DNA of 64,000 bases from Aristolochia californica (Eukaryota; Streptophyta; Magnoliopsida; Piperales; Aristolochiaceae): the NCBI GenBank assembly GCA_029961685.1, contig JARWKL010000006.1:13956748-14020747 (forward strand), given 5' to 3'. The position numbers and the translations under genes were made by a program. The notes under the pieces were generated by a model. It searched no databases and was not told the origin of the DNA. It saw only the letters and a program-made list of their open reading frames with translations. The stretch's first letter is position 1, and each line of letters starts with the position of its first letter. Positions 21,804-36,562 of the stretch are shown in pieces.

Positions 21804-24800
21804 ATCAGATTCTCAAATCGGTGGATATTTACCAGAGCCAAACAACCCATTTTTTGCCTATCTTTAAAACTCACAGATACTTTTTGGAATTATCTCTCTT
21901 AGCATTTGTGCAATTTCCATTTTGGATATTCAGTTTTTTTTTCAGATTCAAACTTGAGTTTTCTCTCTCCCATTTTTCTCGTAAACAAAAAAGATAGAAG
22001 GCAAATAGATTGCAACAAAATGAAAATTTTAGAGTTCATGTACTCAAAAAAATTTGAAAACTATAAAAAATCTAAGTGAAGAAAATTATTTCACGCACTC
22101 AAAATGAACTCAGAGGTTTTGTTATCCATGTTTGGGAAATTCCACTAGTACAACCCCTAATAATTAGCTTGGTGGAATTTTATAGGAAAGGGACTTCTAA
22201 CTGATCCTAACATGCTTTAAATGTGGTGGATATGCATGCCGGAAACAAGTTGAGGATGCAAGTGGCCTAATGATCCCAAAAATTTCAAGGAGTAGAAAAA
22301 ATAAAATTCTCAAGTGGATGGATATGTACTAGAGCCAAACAACCCACTTTTTGCTTATCCTTAAAAATCACAGATACTATTTGGACTTATCTCTGTCAGC
22401 AATTGTGCATTTTCCATTTTGGATGTTCAAATTTTTTTTCAGATCCAAACTTGAGTTTTCGCTTCGACATTTTTCTCGAAAACAAAAAAAGAAATAAGGA
22501 AATTAGTTCACAACAAAATGAAAATTTTATAGTTCATTTACGCCAAAAAATTTTAACAGTAAAATAAATGTATGCGAAGAAAATTATTTCACGAACTAAA
22601 AATTAAATCCAAGGTTTTCTTATCCATGTCTGGGAAAGTCCACTAGTACAACCCCTAATAATTAGCTTGGTGGAATTTTATAGGAAAGGGACTTCTAACA
22701 GATTCTACCATGCTTTAAATGTGGTGGATATGCATGCCATAAACATGATGAGGATGCTAGTGGCCTAATGATGCCAAAATTTTGAAGGAGTAGAAAAACT
22801 CAGATTCTCAAGTGGGTGGATATTTACCAGAGCCAAACAACCCACTTTTTGCTTATCTTTCAAAATCACCGATAATTTTTGGAATTATCTATGTCAGCAT
22901 TTGTGCATTTTCCATTTTGGATGTTGAAATTTTTTTTCAGATCCAAACTTGAGTTTTCGCTCTCCCATTTTTCTTGTTAAAAAAAAAAATATAAGGCAAA
23001 TAGATCACAACAAAATGAAAATTTAAGAGTTCATATATGCAAAAAAATTTTAAAAGTAAAATAAATGTATGTGAAGAAAATTATTTCATGGACTAAAAAT
23101 TAAATCCAAGGTTTTTTTATCCATGTTTGGGAAATTCCACTAGTACAACCCCTAATAATTAGCTTGGTGAAATTTTATAGGAAAGGGACTTCTAACCGGT
23201 CTTAACTTTCTTTAAATGTGATTGATGTGAAAGCCAGAAACATGTAGAGGACGCAAGTGGCCTAATGATGCCAAAAACTTCAAGGAGAAGAAAAAATCAG
23301 ATTCTCAAGTGGTTGGATATTTTACCAGAGCCAAACAACCCTTTTTTTGCCTATCCTTAAAAATCACTGATACTTTTTGGAATTATCTCTCTCAGCATTT
23401 GGGCATTTTCCATTTTGGATGTTCAAATTTTTTTTCAGATCCGAACTTGAGTTTTCTCTCTCCCATTTTTCTCGTAAGCATAAAAGATATATGGTAAATA
23501 GATCACAACAAAATCAAAATTTTAGAGTTCATTTACGCAAAAAAATTTGAAAAGTAAAATAAATGTATGTGAAGAAAATTATTTCACGGCTAAAAATGAA
23601 ATCCAAGGTTTTGTTATCCATGTTTGGGAAATTCCACTAGTACAACTCCTAATAATTAGCTTGGTGGAATTTTAAAGGAAAGCGACATCTAACTGATCCT
23701 AACATGCTTTAAATGTGGTGGATATGCATACCAGAAACATGTTGAGGATGCAAGTAGCCTAATGATGCCAAAAATTTCAAGGAGTATAAAAAATCAGATT
23801 CTCAAGTGGGTGGATATTTACTAGAGACAAACAACCCACTTTTTGCCTATCTTTAATAACCACAGATACTTTTTTAAATTATCTCTCTCTGCATTTTTGC
23901 ATTTCCCATTTTTGATGTTCTACATTTTTTTTAGTTCATAACTTGAGTTTTCTCTCTCCCATTTTTCTCATAAAAAAAAATATATAAGGCAAATTGATCC
24001 CAACAGAATGAAAATTTTAGAGTTCATGTATGCAAAAAAATTTGAAAACTATAATAAATGTAAGTGAAGAAAATTATTTCACGCACTAAAAATGAACTCC
24101 AAGGTTTTGTGATCCATGTTTAGGAAATTCTACTGGTACAACCCCTAATAATTAGCTTGGTGGAATTTTACAGGAAAGGGACATCTAACTTATCCTAACT
24201 TGCTTTAAATGTGGTGGAAATGCATGCCAGAAGCATGTAGAGGACGCAAGTGGCCAAATGATGCCAAAATTTTCAAGGAGTAGAAAAAATCAGATTCTCA
24301 AGTGGTTGGATAATTTACCAGAGCCAAACAACCCACTTTTTGCCTATCCTTAAATTTCACAGATACTTTTTGGAATTATCTCTCTCACAACTTGTGCATT
24401 TTCCTTTTTGGATGTTCAAATTTTTTTTCAGATCAAAACTAGAGTTTTTGCTCCCCCAATTTTCTCGTAAACAAAAAAGATATTAGGCAAATAGATCACA
24501 GCAAAATGAAAATTTAAGAGTTCATATACGCAAAAAAATTGAAAAGTAAAATAAATATATGTGAAGAAAATTATTTCACGGACTAAAAATTAAATCCAAG
24601 GTTTTTTTATCCATGTTTGGGAAATTCCACTAGTACAACCCCTAATAATTAGCTTGGTAAAATTTTATAGGAAAGGGACTTCTAACCGATCTTAACTTTC
24701 TTTAAATGTGATTGATGTGCAAGCCAGAAACATGTAGAGGATCCAAGTGGCCTAATGATGCCAAAAATTTCAAGGAGTAGAAAAAATCAGATTCTCAAGT

Positions 24801-25618
24801 GGGTGGATATTTACCAGAGCCAAACAACCCACTTTTTGCCTTTCTTTAAAAATCACATATAGTTTTTGGAATTATCTATCTCTGCATTTGTGCATTTCCC
24901 ATTTTGGATGTTCAAATTTTTTTTCAGATCCAAACTTGTGTTTTTTCTCTCCCATTTTTCTCGTAAAAAATAAACTAAGGAAAAAAGATCCCAACAAAAT
25001 GAAAATTTTAGAGTTCATGTAGGCAAAAAAATTTGAATACTATAATAAATGTAAGTGAAGAAAATTATTTCATGCACTAAAAATGAACTCTAGGTTTTGT
25101 TATCCATGTTTGGGAAATTCCACTAGTACAACCCCTAATAATTAGCTTGGTGGAATTTTATAGGAAAGGGACTTCTAACTTATCCTAACTTGCATTAAAT
25201 GTGGTGGATATGAATGCCAAAAACATGTAGAGGATGCAAGTGGCCTAATGATGCCAAAAATTTCAAGGAGTAGAAAAAATCAAATTATCAAGTAGATGGA
25301 TATTTTACCATAGCCAAACAGCCCACTTTTTGCCTATCTTTAAAAATCATAGATACTTTTTGGAATTATCTCTCTCAGCATTTGTGTATTTTCCATTTTG
25401 GATGTTCAAATTTTTTTTCAGATCCAAGCATGAGTTTTCGTTCTCCCAATTTTCCGGTAAACAAAAAAGATATAAGGCAAATAGATCGCAACAAAATGAA
25501 AATTTTAGCGTTCATAGATGCAAAAAAATTTGAAAACTAAAATAAACGTATGTGAAGAAAATTATTTCACGTACTGAAAATGAACTCCAAGGTTTTCTTA
25601 TCCATGTTGGGGAAATTC
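21804..25618 (+). repeat. Higher-order block B, copy 2
   Basis: Near-identical partner of 1-3815. The right boundary lies in the monomer core: after GTTGGGGAAATT this copy continues with CCACTAGTAACACCCC, the variant seen near 7080 and 28090, whereas copy 1 continues with GCACCAGTACAACCCC. The breakpoint is therefore a clean switch between monomer variants, as expected from exchange at homologous positions. Confidence 0.9.
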
Positions 25619-27889
25619 CACTAGTAACACCCCTAATAATTAGCTCTGTGGAATTTTATAGGAAACGGACATCTAACTGATCTTAACATACTTTAAATGT
25701 GGTGGATATGCATGCCAGAAACATGTTGAGGATGCAAGTGGCCTAATGATGCTAAAAATTTCAAGGAGTAGAAAAAATCAGATTCTCAAGTGGGTGGATA
25801 TTTACCAGAGCCAAACAACCCACTTTTTGCGTATCTTTAGAAATCACATATACTTTTTGGAATTATCTCTCTTAGCATTTGTGCATTTTCCATTTTGGAT
25901 ATTCAAATTTTTTTTCAGATCCAAACTTGACTTTTCGCTCTCCAATTTTTCTTGTAAACAAAAAAGATATAAGGCAAATAGATCGCAAGAAAATGAAAAT
26001 TTTAGAGTTCATGTACTGAAAAAAATTTGAAAGATATAAAAAATGAAAGTGAAGAATATTATTTCACGCACTGAAAATGAACTCAGAGGTTTTGTTATCC
26101 ATGTTTGGAAAATTCCACTAGTACAACCCCTAATAATTAGCTTGGTGGAATTTTATAGGAAAGGGACTTCTAACTGATCCTAACGTGCTCTAAATGTGGT
26201 GGATATGCATGCCAGAAACAAGTTGAGGATGCAAGTGGCCTAATGATGCAAAAAATTTCAAGGAGTTGAAAAAATCAGATTATCAAGTGGTTGGATATTT
26301 ACCAGAGCCAAACAATCTACTTTTTGCTTATCCTTAAAAATCATAGATACTTTTTGGAATTATCTCTCTCAGCATTTGTGCATTTTCCATTTTGGATGTT
26401 GAAATTTTTTTTCAGATCCAAACTTGAGTTTTCGTTCTCACATTTTTCTCATAAAAAAAAAAATATAAGGCAAATAGATCCCATCAAAAAGAAAATTTTA
26501 GAGTTCATGTACAAAAAAAAATTTGAAAACTAAAATAAATGTAAGTGAAGAAAATTATTTCAAGCACTAAAAATGAACTCCAAGGTTTTGTGATCGATGT
26601 TTGGGAAATTCCACTAGTACAACCCCTAATAATTAACTTGGTGGAATTTTATAGGAAAGGGACATCTAACTTGTCCTAACTTGCTTTAAATGTGGTGGAT
26701 ATGCATGCCAGAAACTTGTAGAGGATGCAAGTGGCCTAATGATGCGAAAAATTTCAAGGAGTAGAAAAAATCAGATTCTCAAGTGGTTGGATATTTTACC
26801 AGAGCCAAACAACCCACTTTTTGCCTATCCTTAAATATCACAGATACTTTTTGGAATTATCCCTCTTAGCACTTGTGCATTTTCCATTTTCCATGTTCAA
26901 ATTTTTTTTCAGTTCCAAACATGAGTTTTCGCTCTCCCATTTTTCTCGTAAACAAAAAAGATATAAGGCAAATAGATCACAACAAAATGAAAATTTTAGA
27001 GTTCATATACGTAAAAAAATTTGAAAACTAAAATAAATGTATGTGAAAAAAATTATTTCACGGACTGAAAATGAAATCCATGGTTTTCTTATCCATGTTT
27101 GGGAAATTCCACTAGTACAACCCCTAATACTTCGCTTGGTTGAATTTTATAGGAAAGAGACAACAAACTGATCCTAACAGTCTTTAAATGTGGTGGATAT
27201 GCATGGTAGAAACATGTTGAGAGTGCACTTGGCCTAATAATTCAAAAAAATTCAAGGAGTAGAAAAAATCAGATTCTCAAGTGGGTGGATATTTACAAAA
27301 GCCAAACAACCCACTTCTTGCCTATCTTTAAAAATCACAGATACTTTTTGGAATTATCTCTCTCTGCATTTGTACATTTCCCATTTTGGATGTTCAAATT
27401 TTTTTTCAGATCCAAACTTGAGTTTTCACTCTCCCATTTTTCTCGTAAAAAAAATATAAGGAAAAAAGATCCAACAAAATGAAAGAGTTCATGTACGGAA
27501 AAAAATTTGAAAGCCAAATAAATGTAAGTGAAGAAAATTATTTCACGCACTAAAAATGAACTAAGAGGTTTTGTTATCCATGTTTGGGAAATTCCACTAG
27601 TACAACCCCTAATACTTAGCTTGGTGGAATTTTATAGGAAAGGGACTTCTAACTGATCCTAACATGCTTTAAATGTCGTGGATATGCATGCCAGAAACAT
27701 GTTAAGGATGGAAGTGGCCTAATAATGCCAAAAAATTCTAGGAGTAGAAAAAATTAGATTTTCAAGTGGGTGGATATTTACTAGAGCCAAAAAACCAACT
27801 TTTTTCCTATCTTTAAAAATCATAGATACTTTTTGGAATTATCTCTCTCAGCATTTGTGCATTATCCATTTTGGATGTTCAAATTTTTT
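25619..27889 (+). repeat. Satellite block E, copy 1
   Basis: About 4.5 monomers resembling 34971-36560 in order: CTGGATATTC-class monomer, then one with GGTTTTGTGATC, then class B, then one with CCCCTAATACTT and GACAACAAACTGATCC (related variants near 11040, 33530 and 36475). Moderate divergence. Confidence 0.6.
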
Positions 27890-29570
27890 TTCAGATCCAA
27901 ATTTGAGTTTTCGCTCTCCCAATTTTCCCATAAACAAAAAGATATAAGGGAAATAGATCGCAACAAAATGAAAATTTTAGAGTTCATATACGCAAGAAAA
28001 TTTGAAAACTAAAATAAATGAATGTGAGAAAATTATTTCACCTACTGAAAATGAACTCCAATGTTTTCTTATCCATGTTTGGGAAATTCCACTAGTAACA
28101 CCCCTAATAATTAGCTCTGTGGAATTTTATAGGAAACGGTCATCTAACTGATCTTAACATGCTTTAAATGCGGTGGATATGCATGCCAGAAACATGTTGA
28201 GGATGCAAGTGGCCTAATGATGCTAAAAATTTCGAGTAGAAAAAATAAGATTCTCAAGTGGGTGGATATTTACCACAGCCAAACAACCCACTTTTTGCCT
28301 ATCTTTAAAAATCACAGATACTTTTTGGAATTATCTCTCTTAGCATTTGTGCATTTTCCATTTTGGGTATTCAAATTTGTTTTCAGATCCAAACTTGAGT
28401 TTTTGCTCTCCCATTTTTCTCGTAAACAAAAAAGATACAAGGCAAATAGATCGCAATAAAATGAAAATTTTAGACTTCATGTACTCAAAAAAATTTCAAA
28501 GCTATGAAAAATGTAAGTGAAGAATATTATTTCACGCACTAAAAATGAACTCAGAGGTTTTGTTATCCATGTTCGGAAAATTCCACTAGTATAACCCCTA
28601 ATAATTAGCTTGGTGGAATTTTAGAGGAAAGGGACTTCTAACTGATCCTAACGTGCTTTAAATGTGGTGGATATGCATGCCCGAAACAAGTTGAGGATGC
28701 AAGTGGCCTAATGATGCAAAAAATTTCAAGGAGTTGAAAAAATCAGATTGTCAAGTGGTTGGATAATTACCAGAGCCAAACAACCAACTTTTTGCATATC
28801 ATTAAAAATAACAGATACTTTTTGGAATTATCTCTCTCAGCATTTGTGCAATTTCCATTTTGGATGTTGAAATTTTTTTTCAGATCCAAACTTGAGTTTT
28901 CGCACTCCCATTTTTTTCGTAAAAAAAAAAGATATAAGGCAAATAGATCCCAACAAAATGAAAATTTTAGAGTTCATGTACGAAAAAAATTTGAAAACTA
29001 AAATAAATGTAAGTGAAGAAAATTATTTCATGCACTAAAAATGAACTCCAAGGTTCTGTGATCCTTTTTTGAGAAATTCCACTAGTACAACCCCTAATAA
29101 TTAGCTTGGTGGAATTTTATAGGAAAGAGACATCTAACTTATCCTAACACTCTTTAAATGTGGTAGATATGCATGCCAGAAACATATAGAGGATGCAAGC
29201 GGCCTAATGATGCCAAAAATTTCAAGGAGTAGAAAAAATCAGATTCTCAAGTGGTTTGATATTTACCAGAGCCAAACAACCCACTTTTTGCCTATCCTTA
29301 AATATCACAGTTACTTTTTGAAATTATCTCTGCATTTGGGTATTTTCCATTTTGGATGTTCAAATTTTTTTTCAGATCTCAACCTTTGTTTTCGCTCTCC
29401 CATTTTTCTCGTAAACAAAAAAGATATAAGGCAAATAGATCACAACAAAATGAAAATTTTAGAGTTCATATACGCAAAAAAATTTGAAAATTAAAATAAA
29501 TGTATGTGAAGACAATTATTTCATGGACTAAAAATGAAATCCAAGGTTTTCTTATCCATGTTTGGGAAAT
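27890..29570 (+). repeat. Higher-order block D, copy 1
   Basis: Matches 49700-50890. The offset is 21811 at the left (TGTGAG marker at 28023 against 49834) and 21317 at the right (29207 against 50524), because the monomer at about 28217-28720 is absent in the other copy. Shared marks: AACACCCCTAATAATT, GGTTCTGTGA, TCCTAACACTC, a shortened TTATCTCTGCATTTGGG-type monomer near 29325. Confidence 0.85.
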
Positions 29571-30059
29571 TCCACTTGTACAACTCCTAATAATTAGCTT
29601 GGGGGAATTTTATAGGAAAGGGACTTCTAACTGATCTTAACTTGCTTTAAATGTGCTGGATAATCATGCCAGAAACATGTAGAGGATGCAAGTGGCCTCA
29701 TGATGCCAAAAACTTCAAGGAGAAGAAAAAATCAGATTCTCAAGTGGTTGGATATTTTACCAGAGCCAAATAACCCACTTTTTGCCTATCCTTAAAAATC
29801 ACACATACTTTTTGGAATTATCTCTCTCAGCATTTGTGCATTTTCCATTTTGGATGTTCAAATTTTTTTTCAGATCCTAACTTGAGTTTTCACTCTCCCA
29901 TTTTTCTCGTAAAGAAAAAAGATCAAAGGAAAATAGATCACAACAAAATGAAAATTTTAGACTTCATATACGCAAAAAAATTTGAAAAGTAAAATAAATG
30001 TATGTGAAGAAATTTATTTCACAGACTAAAATTGAAATCCATGGTTTTCTTATCTATGT

Positions 30060-33000
30060 TTGGGAAATTCCACTGGTACAACCCCTAATAAATTAGCTTG
30101 GTGGAATTTTATAGGAAAGGGACATCTAACTGATCCTAACTTGCTTTAAATGTGGTGGATATGCATGCAGGAAACATGTTGAGGATGCAAGTTGCCTAAT
30201 GATGCCAAAAATTTGAAGGAGAAGAAAAATCTTATTCCCAAGTGGGTGGATACTAACCAGAGCCAAACAACCCACTTTTTGCATATCTTTAAAAATCACA
30301 GATACTTTTTGAAATTATATCTCTTAGCATTTGTGCGTTTCCGATTTTGGATGTTGAATTTTTTTTTCAGATCCAAACTTGAGTTTTCGCGCTCCCATTT
30401 TTCTCGTAAACAAAAAAGATATAAGGCAAATAGATCGCAACAAAACTAAAATAAATGTATGCGAAGAAAATTATTGCTCGTACTAAAAATGAACTCCAAG
30501 GTTTGTTTATCCATGTTAGGGAAATTCCACTAGTACAACCCCTAATAATTAGCTTGGTGGAATTTTATAGGAGAGGGACATCTATCTGATCCTAACATGC
30601 TTTAAATGTGGTAGATATTCATGCCAGAAACATGTTGAGGATGCAAGTGGCCTAATGATGCAAAAAATTTCAAGGAGTAGAAAAAATCAGATTCTCAAGT
30701 GGGTGGATATTTACCAGAGCCAAACAACCCACTTTTTGCCTATCTTTAATAACCACAAATACTTTTTGGAATTATCTCTCTCTATATTTGTGCATTTCCC
30801 AAGTTGGATTTTCAAAAAAAATTTCAAATCCAAACTTGAGTTTTCGCTCTGCCATTTTTCTCGTAAACAAAGAAGATATAAGGCAAATAGATAGCATCAA
30901 AATGAAAATTTTAGAGTTCATATACGCAAAAAAATTTGAAAACTAAAATAAATGCTTGTGAAGAAAATTATTTCACGTACTAAAAATGAACTCCAAGGTT
31001 TTCTTATCCATGTTTGGGAAATTCCACTAGTACAACCCCTGATAATTAGCTTTGTGGAATTTTGTAGGAAAGGGACATCTAACTGATCCTAACATGCTTT
31101 AAATGTGGTGGATATGCATGCCATAAACATGTTGAGGATGCTAATGGCCTAATGATGCCAAAAATTTGGAGTAGAAAAAATCAGATTCTCAAGTGGGTGG
31201 AGATTTATAAGAGCCAAACCACCCACTTTTTGCCTATGATTAAAAATCATAGATACTTTTTGGAATTATCTCTCTCTGCATTTGTGCATTTCCCATTTTG
31301 GATGTTCAATTTTTTTTTTCGGATCCAAACTTCCGTTTTTGCTCTCCCATTTTTCTCGTAAACAAAAAAGATATAAGGCAAATAAATCGCAACAAAATCA
31401 AAATTTAAGAGTTCATATACGCAAAACAATTTGAAAACTAATGTAAATGTATCTGAAGAAAATTATTTCACGTACTAAAAATGCACTCCAAGGTTTGTTT
31501 ATCCATGTTAGGGAAATTCCACTAGTACAACCCCTAATAATTAGCTTGGTGGAATTTTATTGGAAAGGGACATCAACCTGATCCTAACATGCTTTAAATG
31601 TGGTGGAAATGCATGCCAGAAACATGTTGAGGATGCAAGTGCCCTAATGATGCCAAAAATTTCAAGCAGTAGAAAAAATCAGATTCTCAAGTGGGTGGAT
31701 ACCAGAGCCTAACAACCCACTTTTTGCCTATCTTTTAAAATCACAGATACTTTTTGGAATTATCTCTCTCTGAATTAGTGCATTTTCCATTTTGGATGTT
31801 GAAATTTTTTTTCAGATCCAAACTTGAGTTTTCGCTCTCCCATTTTTCTCGTAAAAAAAATATAAGGAAAAATGATCCCAACAAAATGAAAATTTTAGAT
31901 TTCATGTACACAAAAAAATTTGAAAACTATAATAAATGTAAGTGAAGAAAATTTTTTCATGCACTAAATATGAACTCTAGGTTTTGTTATCCATGTTTGG
32001 GAAATTCCACTAGTACAACCCCTAATAATTAGCTTGGTGGAATTTTATAGGAAAGGGACTTATAACTTATCCTAACTTGTTTTAAATGTGGTGGATACGC
32101 ATGCCAGAAACATGTAGAGGATGCAAGTGGCGTAATTATGCCAAATATTTCAAGGAGTAGAAAAAATCAGATTCTCAAGTGGTTGGATATTTTACCAGAG
32201 CCAAACAACCCACTTTTTGCCTATCCTTAAAAATCACTGTTACTTTTTGGAATTATCTCTCTCTGCATTTGTGCATTTTACATTTTGGACGTTCAAATTT
32301 TTTTTAGATCCAAAGGTGAGTTTTAGCTTTCGCATTTGTCTCGTAAACAAAAAAGATATAAGGCAAATAGATCACAACAAAATGAAAATTTTAGAGTTCG
32401 TTTCCGCAAAAAAAATTGAAAAGTAAAATAAATGTATGTGAAGAAAATTATTTCAGGGACTTAAAATGAAATCCAAGTTTTTCTTATCCATGTTTGGGAA
32501 ATTCCACTAGTACAATCCCTAATAATTAGCATTGGAGAAATTTTATAGCAAAGGGACTTCTAACTGATCTAAACTTGCTTTAAATGTGGTGGATATGCAT
32601 GCCAGAAACATGTAGAGGATGCAAGTGGCCTAAAGATCCCAAAAACATCAAGGAGAAGAAAAAATCAGATTCTCAAGTGGTTGGATATTTTACCAGAGCC
32701 AAACAACCAACTTTTTGCCTATCCTTAAAAATTACAGATACTTTTTGGAATTATCTCTCTCAGCATTTGTGCAATTTCCATTTTGAATGTTCAAATTTTT
32801 TTTCAGATCCAAACTTGAGTTTTCACTCTCCCATTTTTCTTCTAAACAAAAAAGATATAAGGCAAAAAGATCACAACAAAATCAAAATTTTAGAGTTCAT
32901 ATACGCAAAAAAAATTGCAAAGTAAAATAAATGTATGTGAAGAAAATTATTCCACGGACTAAAAATGAAAGCAAAGGTTTTCTTATCTATGTTTGGGAAA

Positions 33001-34970
33001 GTCCACCAGTACAACCCCTAATAATTAGCTTGGTCGAATTTTATAGGAAAGGGACTTCTAAGTGATCTTAACTTGCTTTAAATGTGTTGGATATGCATGC
33101 CAGAAACATGTAGAGGATGTAAGTGGCCTAATGATGCCAAAAACATCAAGGAGAAGAAAAAATTAGATTCTCAAGTGGGTGGATATTTACCAAAGCCAAA
33201 CAACCCACTTTTTGCCTATTCTTAAATATCACAGATACTTTTTGGAATTATCTCTCTCTGCATTTGAGCATTTCCCATTTTGGATGTTCAAATTTTTTTT
33301 CAGATCCAAACTTGAGTTTTTGCTCTCCCATTTTTCTCGTAAACAAAAAAGATATAAGGCAAAGAGATCACAACAAAATGAAAATTTTAGAGTTCATATA
33401 TGCAAAAAAATTTGAAAAGTAAAATAAATGTATGTTAAGAGAATTATTTCACGGACTAAAAATGGAATCCAAGGTTTTCTTATCCATGTTTGGGAAATTC
33501 CACTAGTACAACTCCTCATACTTAGCTTGGTTGAATTTTGTAGGAAATGGACAACAAACTGATCCTAACATCCTTTAAATGTGGTGGATATGCATGCTAG
33601 AAACATGTTGAGGGTGAAAGTGGCCTAATAATTCCAAAAATTTCATAGAGTAGAAAAAATCAGATTCTCAAGTGTGGATATTTACCATAGCCAAACAACC
33701 CACTTTTTGCCTATCTTTAAAAATCACAGATACTTTTTGGAATTATCTCTCTCTGCATTTGTTCATTTCCCATTTTGGATGTTCAAATGTTTTTTCAGAT
33801 CCAAACCTAGGTTTCCGCTCTCCCATTTTTCTCGTAAAAAAAATATAAGGCAAATAGATCCCAACAAAATGAAAATCATAGAGTTCATGTATGCAAAAAA
33901 AATTGAAAACAATAATAAATGTAAGTGAAGAAAATTATTTAATGCAGTAAAAATGAACTCCAAGGTTTTGTTATCCATGTTTGGGAAATTCCACTAGCAC
34001 AACCCCTAATAATTAGCTTGGTGGAATTTTATAGGAAAGGGACTTCTAACTTATCCTAATTTGCTTTAACTATGGTGGATATGCATGCCAGAAACATGTA
34101 GAGGATGCAAGTGGCCTAATGATGCCAAAAATTACAAGGAGTAGAAAAAATCAGATTCTCAAGGAGTTGGATATTTTAACAGAGCCAAACAACCCACTTT
34201 TTGCCTATCTTTAAAAATCACAGATACTTTTTGGCATTATCTCGCTCAACATTTGTTCATTTTCCATTTTGGATGTTCAAATTTTTTTTCAGATCCAAAC
34301 ATGAGTTCTCGCTCTCCCATTTTTCTCGTAAACAAAAAATATATAAGGCAAATTGATCGCAACGAAATAAAAATTTTAGAGTTCATGTACGCAAAAAAAT
34401 TTGAAATCTAAAAAAATGTAAGTGAAGAAAATTATTTCACGCACTAAAAATGAATTCAGAGGTTTTGTTATCCATGTTTGGGAAATTCCACTAGTACAAC
34501 CCCTAATAATTAGCTTGGTGGAATTTTATCGGAAAGGGACTTCCAACTGATCCTAACATGCTTTAAATGTGGTGGATATGCATGCCAGAAACATGTCGAG
34601 GATGCAAGTGGCCTAATGAAGCCAAAACTTTTAAGGAGTAGAAAAAATCAGATTCTCAAGTGGGTGGATATTTACCAGAGCCAAACAACCCACTTTTTTC
34701 CTATCATTAAAAATCATATATACTTTCTGGAATTATCTCTCTCTGCATTTGTGCATTTCCCATTTTGGATGTTCAAATTTTTTTTCAGATGCAAACTTGA
34801 GTTTTCGATCTCCCAATTTTCTCCCAAACAAAAAAAATATAAGGCAAATATATCGCAACAAAAAAAAATTTTATAGTTCATGTATGCAAAAATGAAAGTG
34901 AAGAAAATTATTTCATGCACTAAAAAATGAACTCCAAGGTTTTGTTATCCATGTTTGGGAAATTCCACTA
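30060..34970 (+). repeat. Higher-order block C, copy 2
   Basis: Partner of 7560-12490 (see marks there). Small private differences include AAAAAAAATTTC in place of the T tract near 30815, which is shared with the third partial copy near 51176 but not with copy 1, so these two are the closer pair. Confidence 0.88.
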
Positions 34971-36562
34971 GTACAACTCTTAATAATTAGCTTGGTGGAA
35001 TTTTATAGGAAAGGGACTTCTAACTGGTCCTAACTTGCTTTAAATGTGGTGGATATGCATGCCAGAAACATGTTCAGGATGGAAGTGGCCTAATGATGCC
35101 AAAAATTTCAAAGACTAGAAAAAATCAGATTCTCAAGTGGGTGGATATTCACGAGAGCCAAAAAACCCACTTTTTGACTATCTTAAAAAATCACAGATAC
35201 TTTTTGGAATTATCTCTCTTCGCATTTGTGCTTTTTGCATTTTGGAGATTCAAATTTTTTTTCAGATCCAAACTTGATCTTTTGCTCTCCCATTTTTCTC
35301 GGAAACAAAAAAGATATAAGACAAATAGATCGCAAGAAAATGAAAATTTTAGAGTTCATGTACTCAAAAAAATTTGAATGCTATAAAAAATGTAAGTGAA
35401 GAATATTATTTCGCGCATTAAAAATGAACTTAGATGTTTTGTTATCCATGTTTGGAAAATTCCACTAGTAGAACCCCTAATAATTAGCTTGGTAGAATTT
35501 TATTGGAAAGGGACATCTAACTGATCCTAACATTCTTTAAATGTGGTGGATATGCATGCCAGAAACAAGTTGAGGATGCAAGTGGCCTAATGATGCAAAA
35601 AATTTCAAGGAGTAGAAAAATTCAAATTCTCAATTGGTTGGATATTTACTAGAGCCAAACAACCCACTTTTTGCTTATCCTAAAAAATCACGGATACTTT
35701 TTGGAATTATCTCTCTCAGCATTTGTGCATTTTCCATTTTGGATATTGAAATTTTTTTTCAGATCCAAACTTGAGTTTTCACTCTCCCATTTATCTCGTA
35801 AAAAAAAAAAGATATAAGACAAATAGATCCCAACAAAATGAAAATTTTAGAGTTCATGTACGCAAAAAAATTTGAAAACTAAAATAAATGTAAGTGAAGA
35901 AAATTATTTCATGCACTTAAAATGAACTCCATGGTTTTGTGATCCATGTTTGGGAAATTCCACTAGTACAACCCCTAATAATTAGCTTGGTGAAATTTTA
36001 TAGGAAAGGGACATCTAACTTATCCTAACTTGCTTTAAATGTGGTGGATATGCTTGCCAGAAACATGTAGAGGATGCAAGTGGCCTAATGATGCCAAAAA
36101 TTTCAAGGAGTAGAAAAAATCAGATTCTCAAGTGGTTGGCTATTTTACTAGAGCCAAACAACCCACTTTTTGCCTATCCTTAAAAATCACAGATACTTTT
36201 TAAAATTATCTCTCTTAGCACTTGTGCATTTTCCTTTTTGGATGTTCAAATTTTTTTTTCAGATCCAAACTTCTGTTTTCGCTCTCCCATTTTTCTCGTA
36301 AACAAAGAAGATATAAGGCAAATAGATCACAACAAAATAAAAATTTTATAGTTCATATACGAAAAAAAATTTGTAAAGTAAAATAAATGTATGTGAAGAA
36401 AATTATTTCACGGACTAAAAATGAAATCCATGGTTTTCCTCTCCAAGTTTGGGAAATTCCGCTAGTACAACCCCTAATACTTAGCTTGGTTCAATTTTAT
36501 AGGAAAGGGAAAACAAACTTATCCTAACATGATTTAAATGTTGTGGATATGCATGCTAGAAA
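34971..36562 (+). repeat. Satellite block E, copy 2
   Basis: About three monomers ordered as in 25619-27250, ending in the CCCCTAATACTTAGCTTGG variant that begins the trimer array. CATTTATCTCGTAAAA near 35790 is shared with about 52205. Confidence 0.6.
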
